Positions 34,110 to 41,803 of a stretch of DNA of 64,000 nucleotides are shown here, one piece after another. The DNA is from Bacillota bacterium. GTDB taxonomy: Bacteria > Bacillota > Clostridia > UBA1381. Within the stretch, counting starts at the first letter, position 1. Every line of letters begins with the position of its first letter. Under the pieces are notes generated by a model. The model saw only the letters and a list, made by a program, of their open reading frames with translations, made no database searches and was not told the origin of the DNA. The translations under genes and the position numbers were made by a program. Where the stretch lies: the NCBI GenBank assembly GCA_024685565.1, contig JAIKVQ010000182.1, positions 75,672-139,671 on the forward strand, read 5' to 3'.

Positions 34110-34523
34110 ATGAGCTTGAAACGCCTTATAGAAAACATGGAACGCATTAGTCGCAAAGACCTGTCGGAGCATTTGGATGATTATCTTGAACGGTGTGATA
34201 AAGAGGACATTGCTTTTGTTATTTCGGATGAAGGCAAAGACGACCTTATTCTGTGTCCTGCCCATTGGTTTGGGATTGTTGCGGACACGGATTTTGAAAA
34301 CATTGTAGGATGCGCTTTGAGGTATTCCATTGGAAGAAATACATATATGCCTACGGTGGTAGCTAATTATGTAAAAAGGCATATAGACCTTTTCGGTAGG
34401 GTTTCGGTCGAGGTAATGATTCGGGACATCGACAGAGAATTGCAGTGCGACATTCCTCAAGCGGATGTTTGGGCATCATTAAAAAGTGATTTAGAGGCGC
34501 ACCGTGAAACCATGCTTAACTGA
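34110..34523 (+). CDS. Phd-like N-terminal domain protein of unknown function
   Basis: The protein is 137 residues. Residues 12-55 (RISRKDLSEHLDDYLERCDKEDIAFVISDE...LILCPAHWF) have the strand-helix pattern of Phd/YefM antitoxins. The remainder (CALRYSIGRNTYMPTVVANYVK..., SVEVMIRDIDRE) is a segment I recall from many uncharacterised proteins of Firmicutes mobile elements. GGAAGG precedes ATG 34110. No toxin gene is adjacent, so an antitoxin role is uncertain. Confidence 0.65.
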   Translation: MSLKRLIENMERISRKDLSEHLDDYLERCDKEDIAFVISDEGKDDLILCPAHWFGIVADTDFENIVGCALRYSIGRNTYMPTVVANYVKRHIDLFGRVSVEVMIRDIDRELQCDIPQADVWASLKSDLEAHRETMLN

Positions 34524-34534
34524 AAGGACACGCT

Positions 34535-34723
34535 ATGGAAATGGTAACAATTTCGTTTGAGGTTGATTCTGAATTACTGAAAGAAGCTGAAAAAATATTC
34601 AGCCTCTACGGACTTTCGGTCGAGGAAGCCTGTATACTATTTATAAAAGAAACGATTAAATGTGGCAAAATCCCATTTGATTATACAGCGGAGGTTTTGA
34701 AAGCCGCAAAGAAAGAAGGTTAA
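34535..34723 (+). CDS. RelB/DinJ-like antitoxin (orphan)
   Basis: The protein is 62 residues. The ribbon-helix-helix start TISFEVDSELLKEAEKIFSLYGLSVEEACILFIKE is typical of RelB/DinJ antitoxins, and the IPFDYTAEVLKAAKKEG tail is a normal ending. The gene expected downstream, a small RelE/YafQ toxin, is absent; a 416-residue unknown protein follows three bases after its stop. It may act as a DNA-binding regulator or as an antidote to a toxin elsewhere. Confidence 0.78.
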   Translation: MEMVTISFEVDSELLKEAEKIFSLYGLSVEEACILFIKETIKCGKIPFDYTAEVLKAAKKEG

Positions 34724-34726
34724 TAG

Positions 34727-35977
34727 ATGGGCAAAATATTATACACTCCGCAAATAAACCATTACATTCATACTTTGGGTGACCGTCAAAATTATTATTC
34801 TGATTCTTTATATCAGTATGATAAAAAGGCTTATAAAGACATTGATAAAATTTTTGAGCTTCTTGAAAAAATCTCACCCGTAACCGAAAACGGGTGTCGT
34901 GAATTATGGTTTCGAGCCGAGCGTGGAAGTATTGAGCAGTGGGAAAAATACGAAGATTTATATGAATTGGGAGAGGTTGAAAACCGTGAAGAATACGAGG
35001 ATTTATGGTTATGCCACTGTCCGAAAGAAGTAGAGTGGTACAACTTTACGGCGGTGGAAGACAAGGAAATCCAATACAGGGCTGTTCTTTTAGGTAATAG
35101 ACCCGTGATTGTAATAGACCCGAAACGGCAAAAAGGCTTTGAACTCGAAATAAGTGATTTGACAGGTTGGTTGGTAGAGCAAATTCAAGAGGCTATCAAA
35201 AAACTGGAAGATGGAACGTACATGGATTATGTTCGGGACAACCTGCCACCTGAACACAAAACAGGGACTATCAAGCAAAAATACTTATGGGAAATGTATC
35301 CGCACATAAAAGAAGAGCTATTTAAAGGCTTAACCGATAATGACCTTTCAGAGTTTGTGGCATTTGCAGAGGCGCAATGCCAAGATTGGGAAGAAAATAC
35401 GACCCATCTTGATTCAATGACCGCAGGTGATTTTTTCCGTTTCTGTGCTATGGGTTATAAAGCGATGGGTTACACGGATTGCGACAAGACACCCAAAGAG
35501 CAATATAAGTCTCATGCGGATGGCAGGGACGATGGTCTTTTAGACCTTGACATCGATTCTGCCGATGCTTTTGAGGAGTGGCTAACAAGCACCCGAATGC
35601 GTATCGGTCATCCCTTTGAAGTTTGTCGTGGCGGTAATTCTACACATATATCTCTGTATCCGCACAAAGATGAAAATGGGTACTTCTTACGATTGGATGG
35701 GTCTTCGGAGGCACGGTCGAATGAAACGATGAAGTTTTATTTAGCACTTTGCCGTGCAGGAATTCCTGTATATCTTTCAGATGCGGACGTTTTGATAGAC
35801 AGAGTTAAAGGCGAAGAAAAAGTCGGGGTCGTTCCGCAAGGGATAATCCCGAAATATAGACACATGGATTTTCCAAAAGAAAAAGTAATATCCTTTATGA
35901 ATCTTCCCTACGATGAAGAGGAAAAAGTGGCTAAAAAATGCGTATGGCAGGATATTACCGAGGTACACTTGTTGTAA
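34727..35977 (+). CDS. Conserved-looking mobile-element protein of unknown function
   Basis: The protein is 416 residues, soluble and acidic, rich in Trp and Tyr, without signal peptide or membrane segments. Notable stretches are RELWFRAERGSIEQWEKYEDLYELG, HADGRDDGLLDLDIDSADAFEEWL and CRGGNSTHISLYPHKDENGYFLRLDGSS. It starts four bases after the antitoxin-like gene and ends 28 bases before the second phosphoesterase, so the four genes from 33401 could be one transcript. I do not recognise the family. Confidence 0.72.
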   Translation: MGKILYTPQINHYIHTLGDRQNYYSDSLYQYDKKAYKDIDKIFELLEKISPVTENGCRELWFRAERGSIEQWEKYEDLYELGEVENREEYEDLWLCHCPKEVEWYNFTAVEDKEIQYRAVLLGNRPVIVIDPKRQKGFELEISDLTGWLVEQIQEAIKKLEDGTYMDYVRDNLPPEHKTGTIKQKYLWEMYPHIKEELFKGLTDNDLSEFVAFAEAQCQDWEENTTHLDSMTAGDFFRFCAMGYKAMGYTDCDKTPKEQYKSHADGRDDGLLDLDIDSADAFEEWLTSTRMRIGHPFEVCRGGNSTHISLYPHKDENGYFLRLDGSSEARSNETMKFYLALCRAGIPVYLSDADVLIDRVKGEEKVGVVPQGIIPKYRHMDFPKEKVISFMNLPYDEEEKVAKKCVWQDITEVHLL

Positions 35978-36005
35978 GGAAAAACCTGTAATTGGAGGTG
36001 AGATA

Positions 36006-36566
36006 ATGGGCAGAGTGCTATTTACGGCTGACTTGCATTTCGGACACGAAAATGTTATACAATTTGATAACCGTCCGTTCTCTTCGGTCGAGGAAATGGA
36101 CAAGGAATTGATACGCCGTTGGAATAATAAGGTTGAAAAGTGCGACCTTGTATATGTTCTTGGCGATATGATTTGGAAAACAAAAAACGATGAAGCCGAG
36201 GCGATAATTAAATCCCTGAACGGTCAAATTATTCTCATCCGAGGAAATCACGACCGCTTTTTAAGTAATGCAAAAGCAAAGAAGGCTCTCGCAGGGGTTA
36301 AGGACTTTGACGATATTACGGTAAAACTTGAAGATGGCACAAACCGCCGTTGCATTTTAAGTCACTATTTTATGCCGTTTTATAATTGCCACCATTACCA
36401 TGCCATTCATCTGCACGGGCATTCGCACGATACACATGAAGCATTGAAAGAGGTGGAAATTGCAAAACAGCTTAACGATGAAGGCTTTATCAATCAAATC
36501 TATAATGTGGGGTGTATGCATTGGAATTATGCGCCTGTCACTCTTGATGAGCTATTGAAAACTTAA
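36006..36566 (+). CDS. Metallophosphoesterase (second copy)
   Basis: The protein is 186 residues from ATG 36006 with TTGGAGGTGAG upstream. Ligand motifs are FTADLHFGHEN, VYVLGDMIW, LIRGNHDRF, ILSHYFMPF and HLHGHSHDTH. This is the short DLHFGHxN type common on phages and plasmids, different from the 33401 copy. It closes the cargo segment and is followed by a strong terminator. Confidence 0.9.
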   Translation: MGRVLFTADLHFGHENVIQFDNRPFSSVEEMDKELIRRWNNKVEKCDLVYVLGDMIWKTKNDEAEAIIKSLNGQIILIRGNHDRFLSNAKAKKALAGVKDFDDITVKLEDGTNRRCILSHYFMPFYNCHHYHAIHLHGHSHDTHEALKEVEIAKQLNDEGFINQIYNVGCMHWNYAPVTLDELLKT

Positions 36567-36573
36567 TAGAAAT

Positions 36574-36609
36574 GAAAGCCTATAAAATTTTTTATGGGCT
36601 TTTTTTGTT
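36574..36609 (+). terminator. Terminator after second phosphoesterase
   Basis: AAGCCTATAAAA and TTTTATGGGCTT pair around a short T-rich loop and are followed by TTTTTG. It separates the cargo genes from the recombinase cassette. Confidence 0.85.
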
Positions 36610-36611
36610 TA

Positions 36612-36688
36612 GACCGTCAGTTTTTACCGTTTCCCGTGGCTATATTATGAGAGGCAATTTTTAGAAAAGAGGTTTTAACATGACGGTC
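36612..36688. promoter_or_regulatory. Control region of recombinase cassette with inverted GACCGTCA
   Basis: GACCGTCA (36612-36619) recurs inverted as TGACGGTC (36681-36688), overlapping the start codon of the zinc-finger gene. A TATATTAT -10-like box lies between them at about 36641-36648. The placement would allow the encoded regulator to repress its own start, which is only an inference. Confidence 0.4.
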
Positions 36689-37081
36689 AATGAATCCGAA
36701 CTAATCACACGCCTTCAGAAAAAGGGATATGGTTATAAACGAATTTCAACAGAAACAGGAATTCCTCTAAATTCTGTAAAGTCGTTTTGCCGCCGTCACC
36801 CTTTGGATGAAGTGGAACAACTAAATATCGAAAAGAATGCTTGTCAGTTTTGCGGTAAACCTATCACCCAAATTGAGCATCAAAAAAGAAAAAAATTCTG
36901 CTCCTATGAATGCAGGATTTCATGGTGGAATGCGCACAGGAGCGAAATGGCAAAAAGAATTGTGATTAAAAGAAAATGCCATTTTTGCGGAAAAGAATAT
37001 GACAGCGTACCATCGAAGCGAAAAAAGTATTGTTCGAGAGATTGCTTCGTTTCCGCTATGAGGAAGGGGTGTAGTGAATGA
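36680..37081 (+). CDS. Sigma-like helix-turn-helix protein with two zinc fingers
   Basis: The protein is 133 residues. An N-terminal helix-turn-helix of the sigma region-4/resolvase type (ELITRLQKKGYGYKRISTETGIPLNSVKSFCRRH, residues 6-40) is followed by two Cys4 knuckles: CQFCGKP...KKFCSYEC and CHFCGKEY...KKYCSRDC. Genes of this layout sit directly before tandem serine recombinases in Firmicutes conjugative elements and prophages and are thought to be transcription regulators. The 3' end overlaps the next gene by ATGA. Confidence 0.8.
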   Translation: MTVNESELITRLQKKGYGYKRISTETGIPLNSVKSFCRRHPLDEVEQLNIEKNACQFCGKPITQIEHQKRKKFCSYECRISWWNAHRSEMAKRIVIKRKCHFCGKEYDSVPSKRKKYCSRDCFVSAMRKGCSE

Positions 37082-37239
37082 ACGTGGATATCAGAGAGCA
37101 AATCCGTAAATACAGACAGGCGATGTCCCTTGCAAAAGCAATGCTTGAACGGGGCATAATCACCACCGAAGAGTACGGTAAAATTGATAAAATTATGACC
37201 AATAAATACGGTGTAAATTCGTCTACTATATATCGCTGA
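37078..37239 (+). CDS. SHOCT-like small protein (53 aa)
   Basis: ATG 37078 to TGA 37237-37239 encodes 53 residues starting MNVDIREQIRKYRQAMSLAK. The core MLERGIITTEEYGKIDKIM followed by a KYG segment is the short SHOCT-type domain found just before serine recombinases in this kind of cassette. The gene overlaps its upstream partner by four bases. Its last codons (ATA TAT CGC TGA) form the beginning of the repeated promoter block also present at 190-235, 630-680 and 1258-1305. Confidence 0.8.
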   Translation: MNVDIREQIRKYRQAMSLAKAMLERGIITTEEYGKIDKIMTNKYGVNSSTIYR

Positions 37240-37244
37240 ATTGC

Positions 37245-37273
37245 TTGATATAATGCGGCTTTAGAGGTAATAT
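37245..37273 (+). promoter_or_regulatory. Recombinase promoter, copy 4 of the cassette promoter
   Basis: TTGATA (37245-37250), 17 bases and TAATAT (37268-37273) with the same flanks (CGCTGAA upstream, GTGAC downstream) as copy 1. Transcription from here would start just before the first recombinase gene. Confidence 0.82.
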
Positions 37274-37296
37274 GTGACACGATGAAGGAGGTGATT

Positions 37297-38595
37297 ATGT
37301 TGGAACGGGAAATCAAAAAAGTTAAGTTTACAGCACCGTTGCAGAAGCAAGGGACAAGAGTTGCGGCATACGCTCGTGTTTCAAGCGGCAAAGAGGAAAT
37401 GCTCCACTCCCTGTCAGCACAGGTCAGCTATTACAGCAACCTTATTCAAAACCGTGTCGGTTGGATTTACGCAGGTGTTTATGCTGACGAAGCAATAACA
37501 GGAACGAAGGACTCAAGAGAAAATTTCCAAAGGCTGATTGATGATTGCAGAGAAAGAAAAATTGACTTAATAATAACTAAATCCGTTTCACGATTTGCAA
37601 GGAATACAGTTACGACCCTGAATGCAATTCGAGAATTGCGAGACCTCGGAATCGATGTTTATTTTGAACGAGAGAATATTCACACCTTAAGCGCAGAAGG
37701 CGAACTGCTTATCACGCTTATCGCCTCATACGCACAGGAAGAGAGCCGTTCTGCAAGCGAAAATCAAAAATGGCGAGTACGAAAAAATTTTCAAGACGGA
37801 CTACCCTGGAATCAATACATTTATGGTTATCGTTTTGAAAAAGACCGCTTTGTAGTTATCCCCGATGAAGCAAAGGTGATAAGGCACATTTGTGATTTGT
37901 ATTTATCGGGAATGGGCGTTATAGCCATTGAGAAAAAGCTGAACGAAGAAGGATATAAAACTCGAAGCGGATGCGCATGGTCGCAAACCAGTGTCAGAGC
38001 CATTCTTGGAAATTATAACTACACAGGAAACCTGATACTTCAGAAGACTTATCGCAAAGACCACATCACAAAGAAAAAGCTCGTAAATAACGGCGAGCAT
38101 CCGAAATACCATGTGGAGCATTCCCATGAAGCGATTATTCCTCTTGACCTTTATAACGAAATCCAAGAGGAGCATAGGCGGCGGTCTATAATTGCAAACA
38201 GGCAAACGTGCGCAAGAGTACATAAACCGTTTTCAGGAAAAGTTTTCTGCGGATTGTGTGGCAAGGGCTATAAGCGAAAGAAAAGAGCCACAGGTTTTAC
38301 TTGGATTTGTAATACCTATAACACCTACGGAAAAGCACAATGTCCGTCAAAGCAGATTCCCGAAAATACGCTCGAATCGCTCATTGTCGATGTTACCGAC
38401 AACATTGAGGAGATTGAGCGCATCGAAATTCTGCCTGAAAACACCGTAAGGTTTATATTGAAAGACGGTCAAACCGTGGAGCGTACATGGAAAGACCGTT
38501 CAAGAAGCGAGAGTTGGACGGCTGAAATGAAAGAAGCCGCAAGGCAAAAAACTACGGAAAGGAATCAAAAACAATGGAAAGAACTGTTACAGTAA
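37297..38595 (+). CDS. Serine recombinase A of the tandem pair
   Basis: The protein is 432 residues from ATG 37297 with AGGAGG at 37286-37291. The resolvase domain contains the nucleophile in AAYARVSSGKEEM and SVSRFARNTVTT. The Recombinase domain has LPWNQYIYGYRFEKDR and VRAILGNYNYTGN. A zinc ribbon CGLCGKGYKRKKRATGFTWIC follows with its second pair further on. It is shorter than most large integrases and lacks the long coiled coil. It overlaps recombinase B by 22 bases. Confidence 0.92.
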   Translation: MLEREIKKVKFTAPLQKQGTRVAAYARVSSGKEEMLHSLSAQVSYYSNLIQNRVGWIYAGVYADEAITGTKDSRENFQRLIDDCRERKIDLIITKSVSRFARNTVTTLNAIRELRDLGIDVYFERENIHTLSAEGELLITLIASYAQEESRSASENQKWRVRKNFQDGLPWNQYIYGYRFEKDRFVVIPDEAKVIRHICDLYLSGMGVIAIEKKLNEEGYKTRSGCAWSQTSVRAILGNYNYTGNLILQKTYRKDHITKKKLVNNGEHPKYHVEHSHEAIIPLDLYNEIQEEHRRRSIIANRQTCARVHKPFSGKVFCGLCGKGYKRKKRATGFTWICNTYNTYGKAQCPSKQIPENTLESLIVDVTDNIEEIERIEILPENTVRFILKDGQTVERTWKDRSRSESWTAEMKEAARQKTTERNQKQWKELLQ

Positions 38596-40151
38596 TTCCT
38601 CAAACAATAAACCCCATGACAAGAATGTCGCTTACGAATCCAACAAAAAGAAAAACGGCAGGTTATGCGAGGGTTTCAACCGACAGCGAGGAACAGCTTA
38701 CAAGCTATGAGGCGCAGGTGGATTATTACACAAAATTCATAAAGAAAAACCCACAGTGGGAATTTGTAAAGGTATATACCGATGAAGGCTTAACGGGTGT
38801 TATGCGAAAACACCGTGACGGCTTCAACGAAATGATAAAGGACGCTTTGGAAGGAAAAATCGACCTAATCATAACAAAATCGGTCAGCCGATTTGCAAGA
38901 AATACGGTCGACACGCTTGTGACCGTTAGAGAATTAAAGGACAACGGCGTAGAGGTATATTTTGAAAAAGAAAATATTTACACCCTCGACAGCAAGGGTG
39001 AGCTTTTTATAACGATAATGTCAAGCCTTGCACAGGAAGAGAGCAGGAGTATTTCCGAGAATGTAACATGGGGTCACAGAAAACGATTTGCAGACGGAAA
39101 ATTCAGCCTTGCATATAAGAATTTTCTCGGCTATGAAAAGGGCGAAGACAAACTGCCGAAGATAGTCAAAGAAGAAGCGGAGCTTGTGCGAAGAATATAC
39201 AGTATGTTTATTGACGGAAAAACCCCAGGGGCTATTGCAAGGCAGTTAACAACGGAGGGCATACCGACACCTGCAAATAAAGAAAAGTGGCGAGCAACGA
39301 CAATTCAGAGCATTCTCACAAATGAAAAATACAAAGGCTCCGCACTTCTTCAAAAAGGGTTTACCGTCAGCTTCCTCACAAAAAAGAGAAAAGTCAACGA
39401 AGGCGAAGTGCCGCAATACTATATTGAGCATAGCCACGAAGCGATTATTTCACCTGACGAGTTTGATTTGGTACAACAGGAAATGGCAAGACGTGAGAAG
39501 ATTGGTAATAAGTACAGTGGCAACAGCATTTTTTCCTGCCGTCTGATTTGCGGAGACTGCGGCAGTTTCCTCGGCTCTAAAGTATGGCAGTCAAACACAA
39601 AATACAGAAGAACAATATGGCAATGCCGTGACAAATTCAAAAACGAGAAAAAATGTGAAACGCCGCACTTGACCGAGGACGAAATCAAGATGCGATTTCT
39701 TTCGGCTTATTCACAGCTTTTGGAAAACCGTGACGAGCTTATAGAGGACTGCCGCCTGATGCAGGATGCCCTCACCGACACCACAGAGATTGACGAGGAA
39801 ATTGAAAGGCTCGACATGGAAATCGAAGTTGTAAATGGTCTTATCCGTCAGAGCATTACAGAAAACGCTACAACGGCGCAAAATCAAGATGACTACAACA
39901 AAAGGTACAACGAGTACGCCGAGCGATACGAAAAGCTGAAAAACCGAAAGGATAAACTTGAGGAAGAAAGGAGAAAGCGTAACCTTGAGGCAACCGCCAT
40001 AGGCGGATTTATGTTTGAGGTCATGGAGCTACCAGAGCCTCCGTCAGCTTTCGACAACAAGTTATGGATTGCATCGATTGACTATGCCACCATTTATAAG
40101 GACGGACGGATGGTTTTCAAATTCATAAACGGTGCGGAAATTGAAGCGTAG
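38574..40151 (+). CDS. Serine recombinase B of the tandem pair
   Basis: The protein is 525 residues. The resolvase domain has AGYARVSTDSEEQL and SVSRFARNTVDT, the Recombinase domain IQSILTNEKYKGSALLQKGF, the zinc ribbon CGDCGSFLG...WQCRDKFKNEKKC, and a long coiled coil near 415-475 (EIDEEIERLDMEIEVVNGL...KLKNRKDKLEEERRKR). This is the full large-serine-integrase plan. With recombinase A it probably carries out integration and excision of the element. Confidence 0.94.
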   Translation: MERTVTVIPQTINPMTRMSLTNPTKRKTAGYARVSTDSEEQLTSYEAQVDYYTKFIKKNPQWEFVKVYTDEGLTGVMRKHRDGFNEMIKDALEGKIDLIITKSVSRFARNTVDTLVTVRELKDNGVEVYFEKENIYTLDSKGELFITIMSSLAQEESRSISENVTWGHRKRFADGKFSLAYKNFLGYEKGEDKLPKIVKEEAELVRRIYSMFIDGKTPGAIARQLTTEGIPTPANKEKWRATTIQSILTNEKYKGSALLQKGFTVSFLTKKRKVNEGEVPQYYIEHSHEAIISPDEFDLVQQEMARREKIGNKYSGNSIFSCRLICGDCGSFLGSKVWQSNTKYRRTIWQCRDKFKNEKKCETPHLTEDEIKMRFLSAYSQLLENRDELIEDCRLMQDALTDTTEIDEEIERLDMEIEVVNGLIRQSITENATTAQNQDDYNKRYNEYAERYEKLKNRKDKLEEERRKRNLEATAIGGFMFEVMELPEPPSAFDNKLWIASIDYATIYKDGRMVFKFINGAEIEA

Positions 40152-40163
40152 GAGGTGTTTGAA

Positions 40164-40769
40164 ATGAGCGAAAAAATCTATCATATAGAGCTTGATGACT
40201 GTGCGACCCCTGCTTTTGTTACTTTTGGGAAAGACTATTATGGCACAATGAATGACGTGGAAGAGTTTATAAGCAAATTTAAGTCAGGCGAAAGGCAGGA
40301 GTTAATTGAGGCGTTTAGAGAATATAAACAAGGCAATTCTGATGTGGAAATTCCTGTCGGGTTTTGGAAAAGCAAGATGCTCGAAGAAGTAAAGGTCTAT
40401 GGCAAAAAACAGATTTCTTGCGGCGAGTACGAATGGGAACATATAAACATTTGGGGCTTCCCATATTACATGAAATGTGATGCCTTGCGGTCATCGCATT
40501 ATTGGATAAAAGACGGCGAAAAATTATGTAGAATTATAAAAGTGAAATTTACCAATCTCCAGTACAAAAACACCCTCGGTAAATATAAGGAGATTGGAAT
40601 GATATGGGGATTTCCGCACATTATTGAATTCGGGACATACAACACCCTCATGGTTGTAGAAAAACGATTTGAAACAGTGAATGAACTGAAACAGAATATG
40701 CACTCTTTTAATTCCGTGTCCGATATGGATTTTACTGCTTTCTGCAACGACATCTTTGCCGATGGTTAA
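40164..40769 (+). CDS. Unknown protein at the right end of the element
   Basis: The protein is 201 residues from ATG 40164 with AGGAGGTG at about 40150-40157. It is soluble, with several aromatic pairs (IWGFPYYMKCDAL, MIWGFPHIIEFGT), and the WGFP motif occurs twice. It follows recombinase B by 12 bases and is probably the last gene of the element before a terminator. No known motif identified. Confidence 0.7.
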   Translation: MSEKIYHIELDDCATPAFVTFGKDYYGTMNDVEEFISKFKSGERQELIEAFREYKQGNSDVEIPVGFWKSKMLEEVKVYGKKQISCGEYEWEHINIWGFPYYMKCDALRSSHYWIKDGEKLCRIIKVKFTNLQYKNTLGKYKEIGMIWGFPHIIEFGTYNTLMVVEKRFETVNELKQNMHSFNSVSDMDFTAFCNDIFADG

Positions 40770-40796
40770 AATCAAGAATAACAAACGGTACAAAGA

Positions 40797-40833
40797 GCCG
40801 TGAAGCCGATTATGCAGTTTCACGGTTTTTTTC
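40797..40833 (+). terminator. Terminator at right end of element
   Basis: CCGTGAA (40798-40804) pairs with TTCACGG (40819-40825) followed by TTTTTTTCTC. It terminates the recombinase cassette. The integration boundary probably lies between here and about 41.5 kb; the short core of a serine-integrase site cannot be recognised without the other junction. Confidence 0.82.
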
Positions 40834-40842
40834 TCTTTTGGA

Positions 40843-40871
40843 TTGAATTTTCGATGATTTTGAGGTATAAT
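40843..40871 (+). promoter_or_regulatory. Promoter of EamA-type transporter
   Basis: TTGAAT (40843-40848), 17-base spacer and TATAAT (40866-40871), a near-consensus sigma-70 promoter 43 bases before the start codon. Confidence 0.82.
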
Positions 40872-40913
40872 ACAAAAAGTAATAAATTTTTTCTTTTCGG
40901 GGGTAAAAGTGAT

Positions 40914-41327
40914 ATGTGGATTGTATTTGCTGTCCTATCTGCTGTTTTTGCGGCTCTTACCTCAATATTGGCAAAAATCGGAATAGACGGAGTAAACTCA
41001 AATCTTGCAACGGCGATACGAACTGTCGTAGTAGTTATTATGGCTTGGGGTATGGTGTTTTTAACTCATGCACAAAGCGGTCTTACGGAAATAAGCAAAA
41101 AAAGCTGGCTGTTCCTGATATTGTCGGGACTTGCGACAGGCGCATCGTGGTTGTGTTATTACAAAGCACTACAAACGGGTGAAGTGTCAAAGGTAGTCCC
41201 CATCGACAAGTTGAGCGTTGTAATAACGCTTATACTGGCTTTTGTTTTCTTGCATGAAGAGTTTACGGCAAAATCACTGATAGGTTGTATTCTGATTGCC
41301 GCAGGAACTCTGATAATGGTGTTGTAA
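40914..41327 (+). CDS. Single-domain EamA/DMT family transporter
   Basis: This 137-residue inner-membrane protein has about five hydrophobic segments covering almost its whole length. It corresponds to one EamA repeat (MWIVFAVLSAVFAALTSILAK start; SWLCYYKALQTGEVSKVVPIDKLSVV; ILAFVFLHEEFTAKSLIGCILI). Such half-size transporters act as dimers and export small metabolites. GGGGGTAAAAG precedes ATG 40914. It has its own promoter and is probably host DNA, though it abuts the element end. Confidence 0.88.
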   Translation: MWIVFAVLSAVFAALTSILAKIGIDGVNSNLATAIRTVVVVIMAWGMVFLTHAQSGLTEISKKSWLFLILSGLATGASWLCYYKALQTGEVSKVVPIDKLSVVITLILAFVFLHEEFTAKSLIGCILIAAGTLIMVL

Positions 41328-41344
41328 TTAGCACTCTTCTTACA

Positions 41345-41442
41345 GGGGGGTGCAGTTTTTGTCAGGGGGGGGGTGCAAATTCTCACAGGGGGGTGCACTT
41401 TTTCCGTGAGGGGGGGGTGCAAAATTCTCCAAGGGGGGTGCA
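41345..41442 (+). repeat. Tandem G-tract repeat, five G6-G9-TGCA units
   Basis: Five runs of 6, 9, 6, 8 and 6 guanines, each followed directly by TGCA (TGCA at 41351, 41374, 41394, 41418, 41439), are separated by AT-rich stretches of 10-14 bases. Spacing alternates between about 20-21 and 23-24. The frames across it are not convincing as protein. It could form G-quadruplexes on the plus strand. Confidence 0.85.
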
Positions 41443-41467
41443 TTTTATCAAAATTGACGTTACTTGC

Positions 41468-41515
41468 CAAAAATAGAGTTCTATTCCGTCAGGAAATAGA
41501 ACTCTATTTTTAATT
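41468..41515. terminator. Long perfect hairpin, probable bidirectional terminator
   Basis: AAAAATAGAGTTCTATT and its complement AAATAGAACTCTATTTTT pair over about 16 positions around CCGTCAGG. Flanking A and T tracts make it usable in both directions. Confidence 0.75.
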
Positions 41516-41579
41516 TTGTCAAGGGACTTGAACATTAAGAAGGCACACACCTACAAAACAGTCCTGTCATCCCGACCAC

Positions 41580-41756
41580 GTCGGAACGGACTTTGCTCCG
41601 TTCCGATTTTTGTTTGCAGAAAAATCAGTCACACGCGCCGTCGTTCCTCCTTTTTCGCAAAAAGGCACGTTTGCGTCGGCTATTCGCTTGCAAGTGCGCT
41701 CATAACGCCTTTGGCTCACTACCACTTTTTTGCGATTGTTCCTGTTTTTTTGCATA
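41580..41756. other. Intergenic sequence with hairpin, no credible gene
   Basis: A CGGAACGGA / TCCGTTCCG hairpin (41582-41605) followed by ATTTTTG opens the stretch. The rest is open on both strands for short distances, but the implied proteins are low-complexity and lack ribosome sites. It reads like a decayed or dispersed intergenic repeat; I cannot name one. Confidence 0.45.
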
Positions 41757-41792
41757 AAAAATTCCGTAACGCTTTGCATTACGGAATTTCAT
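41757..41792 (-). terminator. Terminator of GGGtGRT operon
   Basis: AAATTCCGTAA and TTACGGAATTT pair around CGCTTTGCA. On the minus strand a T-run follows (AATTTTTTATGC). It lies just beyond the 3' end of the leftward gene at 41804. Confidence 0.85.
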
Positions 41793-41803
41793 AGATAAAC
41801 AGT

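Noticed and set aside
41345-41442. CRISPR-like array
   Set aside because: Repeat units of about 10 bases and spacers of 10-14 bases are far too short, and no cas genes are present.
41285-41476. Open frame through the G-tract repeat
   Set aside because: The product would be a low-complexity GGG/GVH repeat without ribosome site; the DNA repeat explains it.
41516-41794. Open frames on both strands between the long hairpin and the GGGtGRT terminator
   Set aside because: No ribosome site, low-complexity products, and they run through two hairpins; treated as non-coding.
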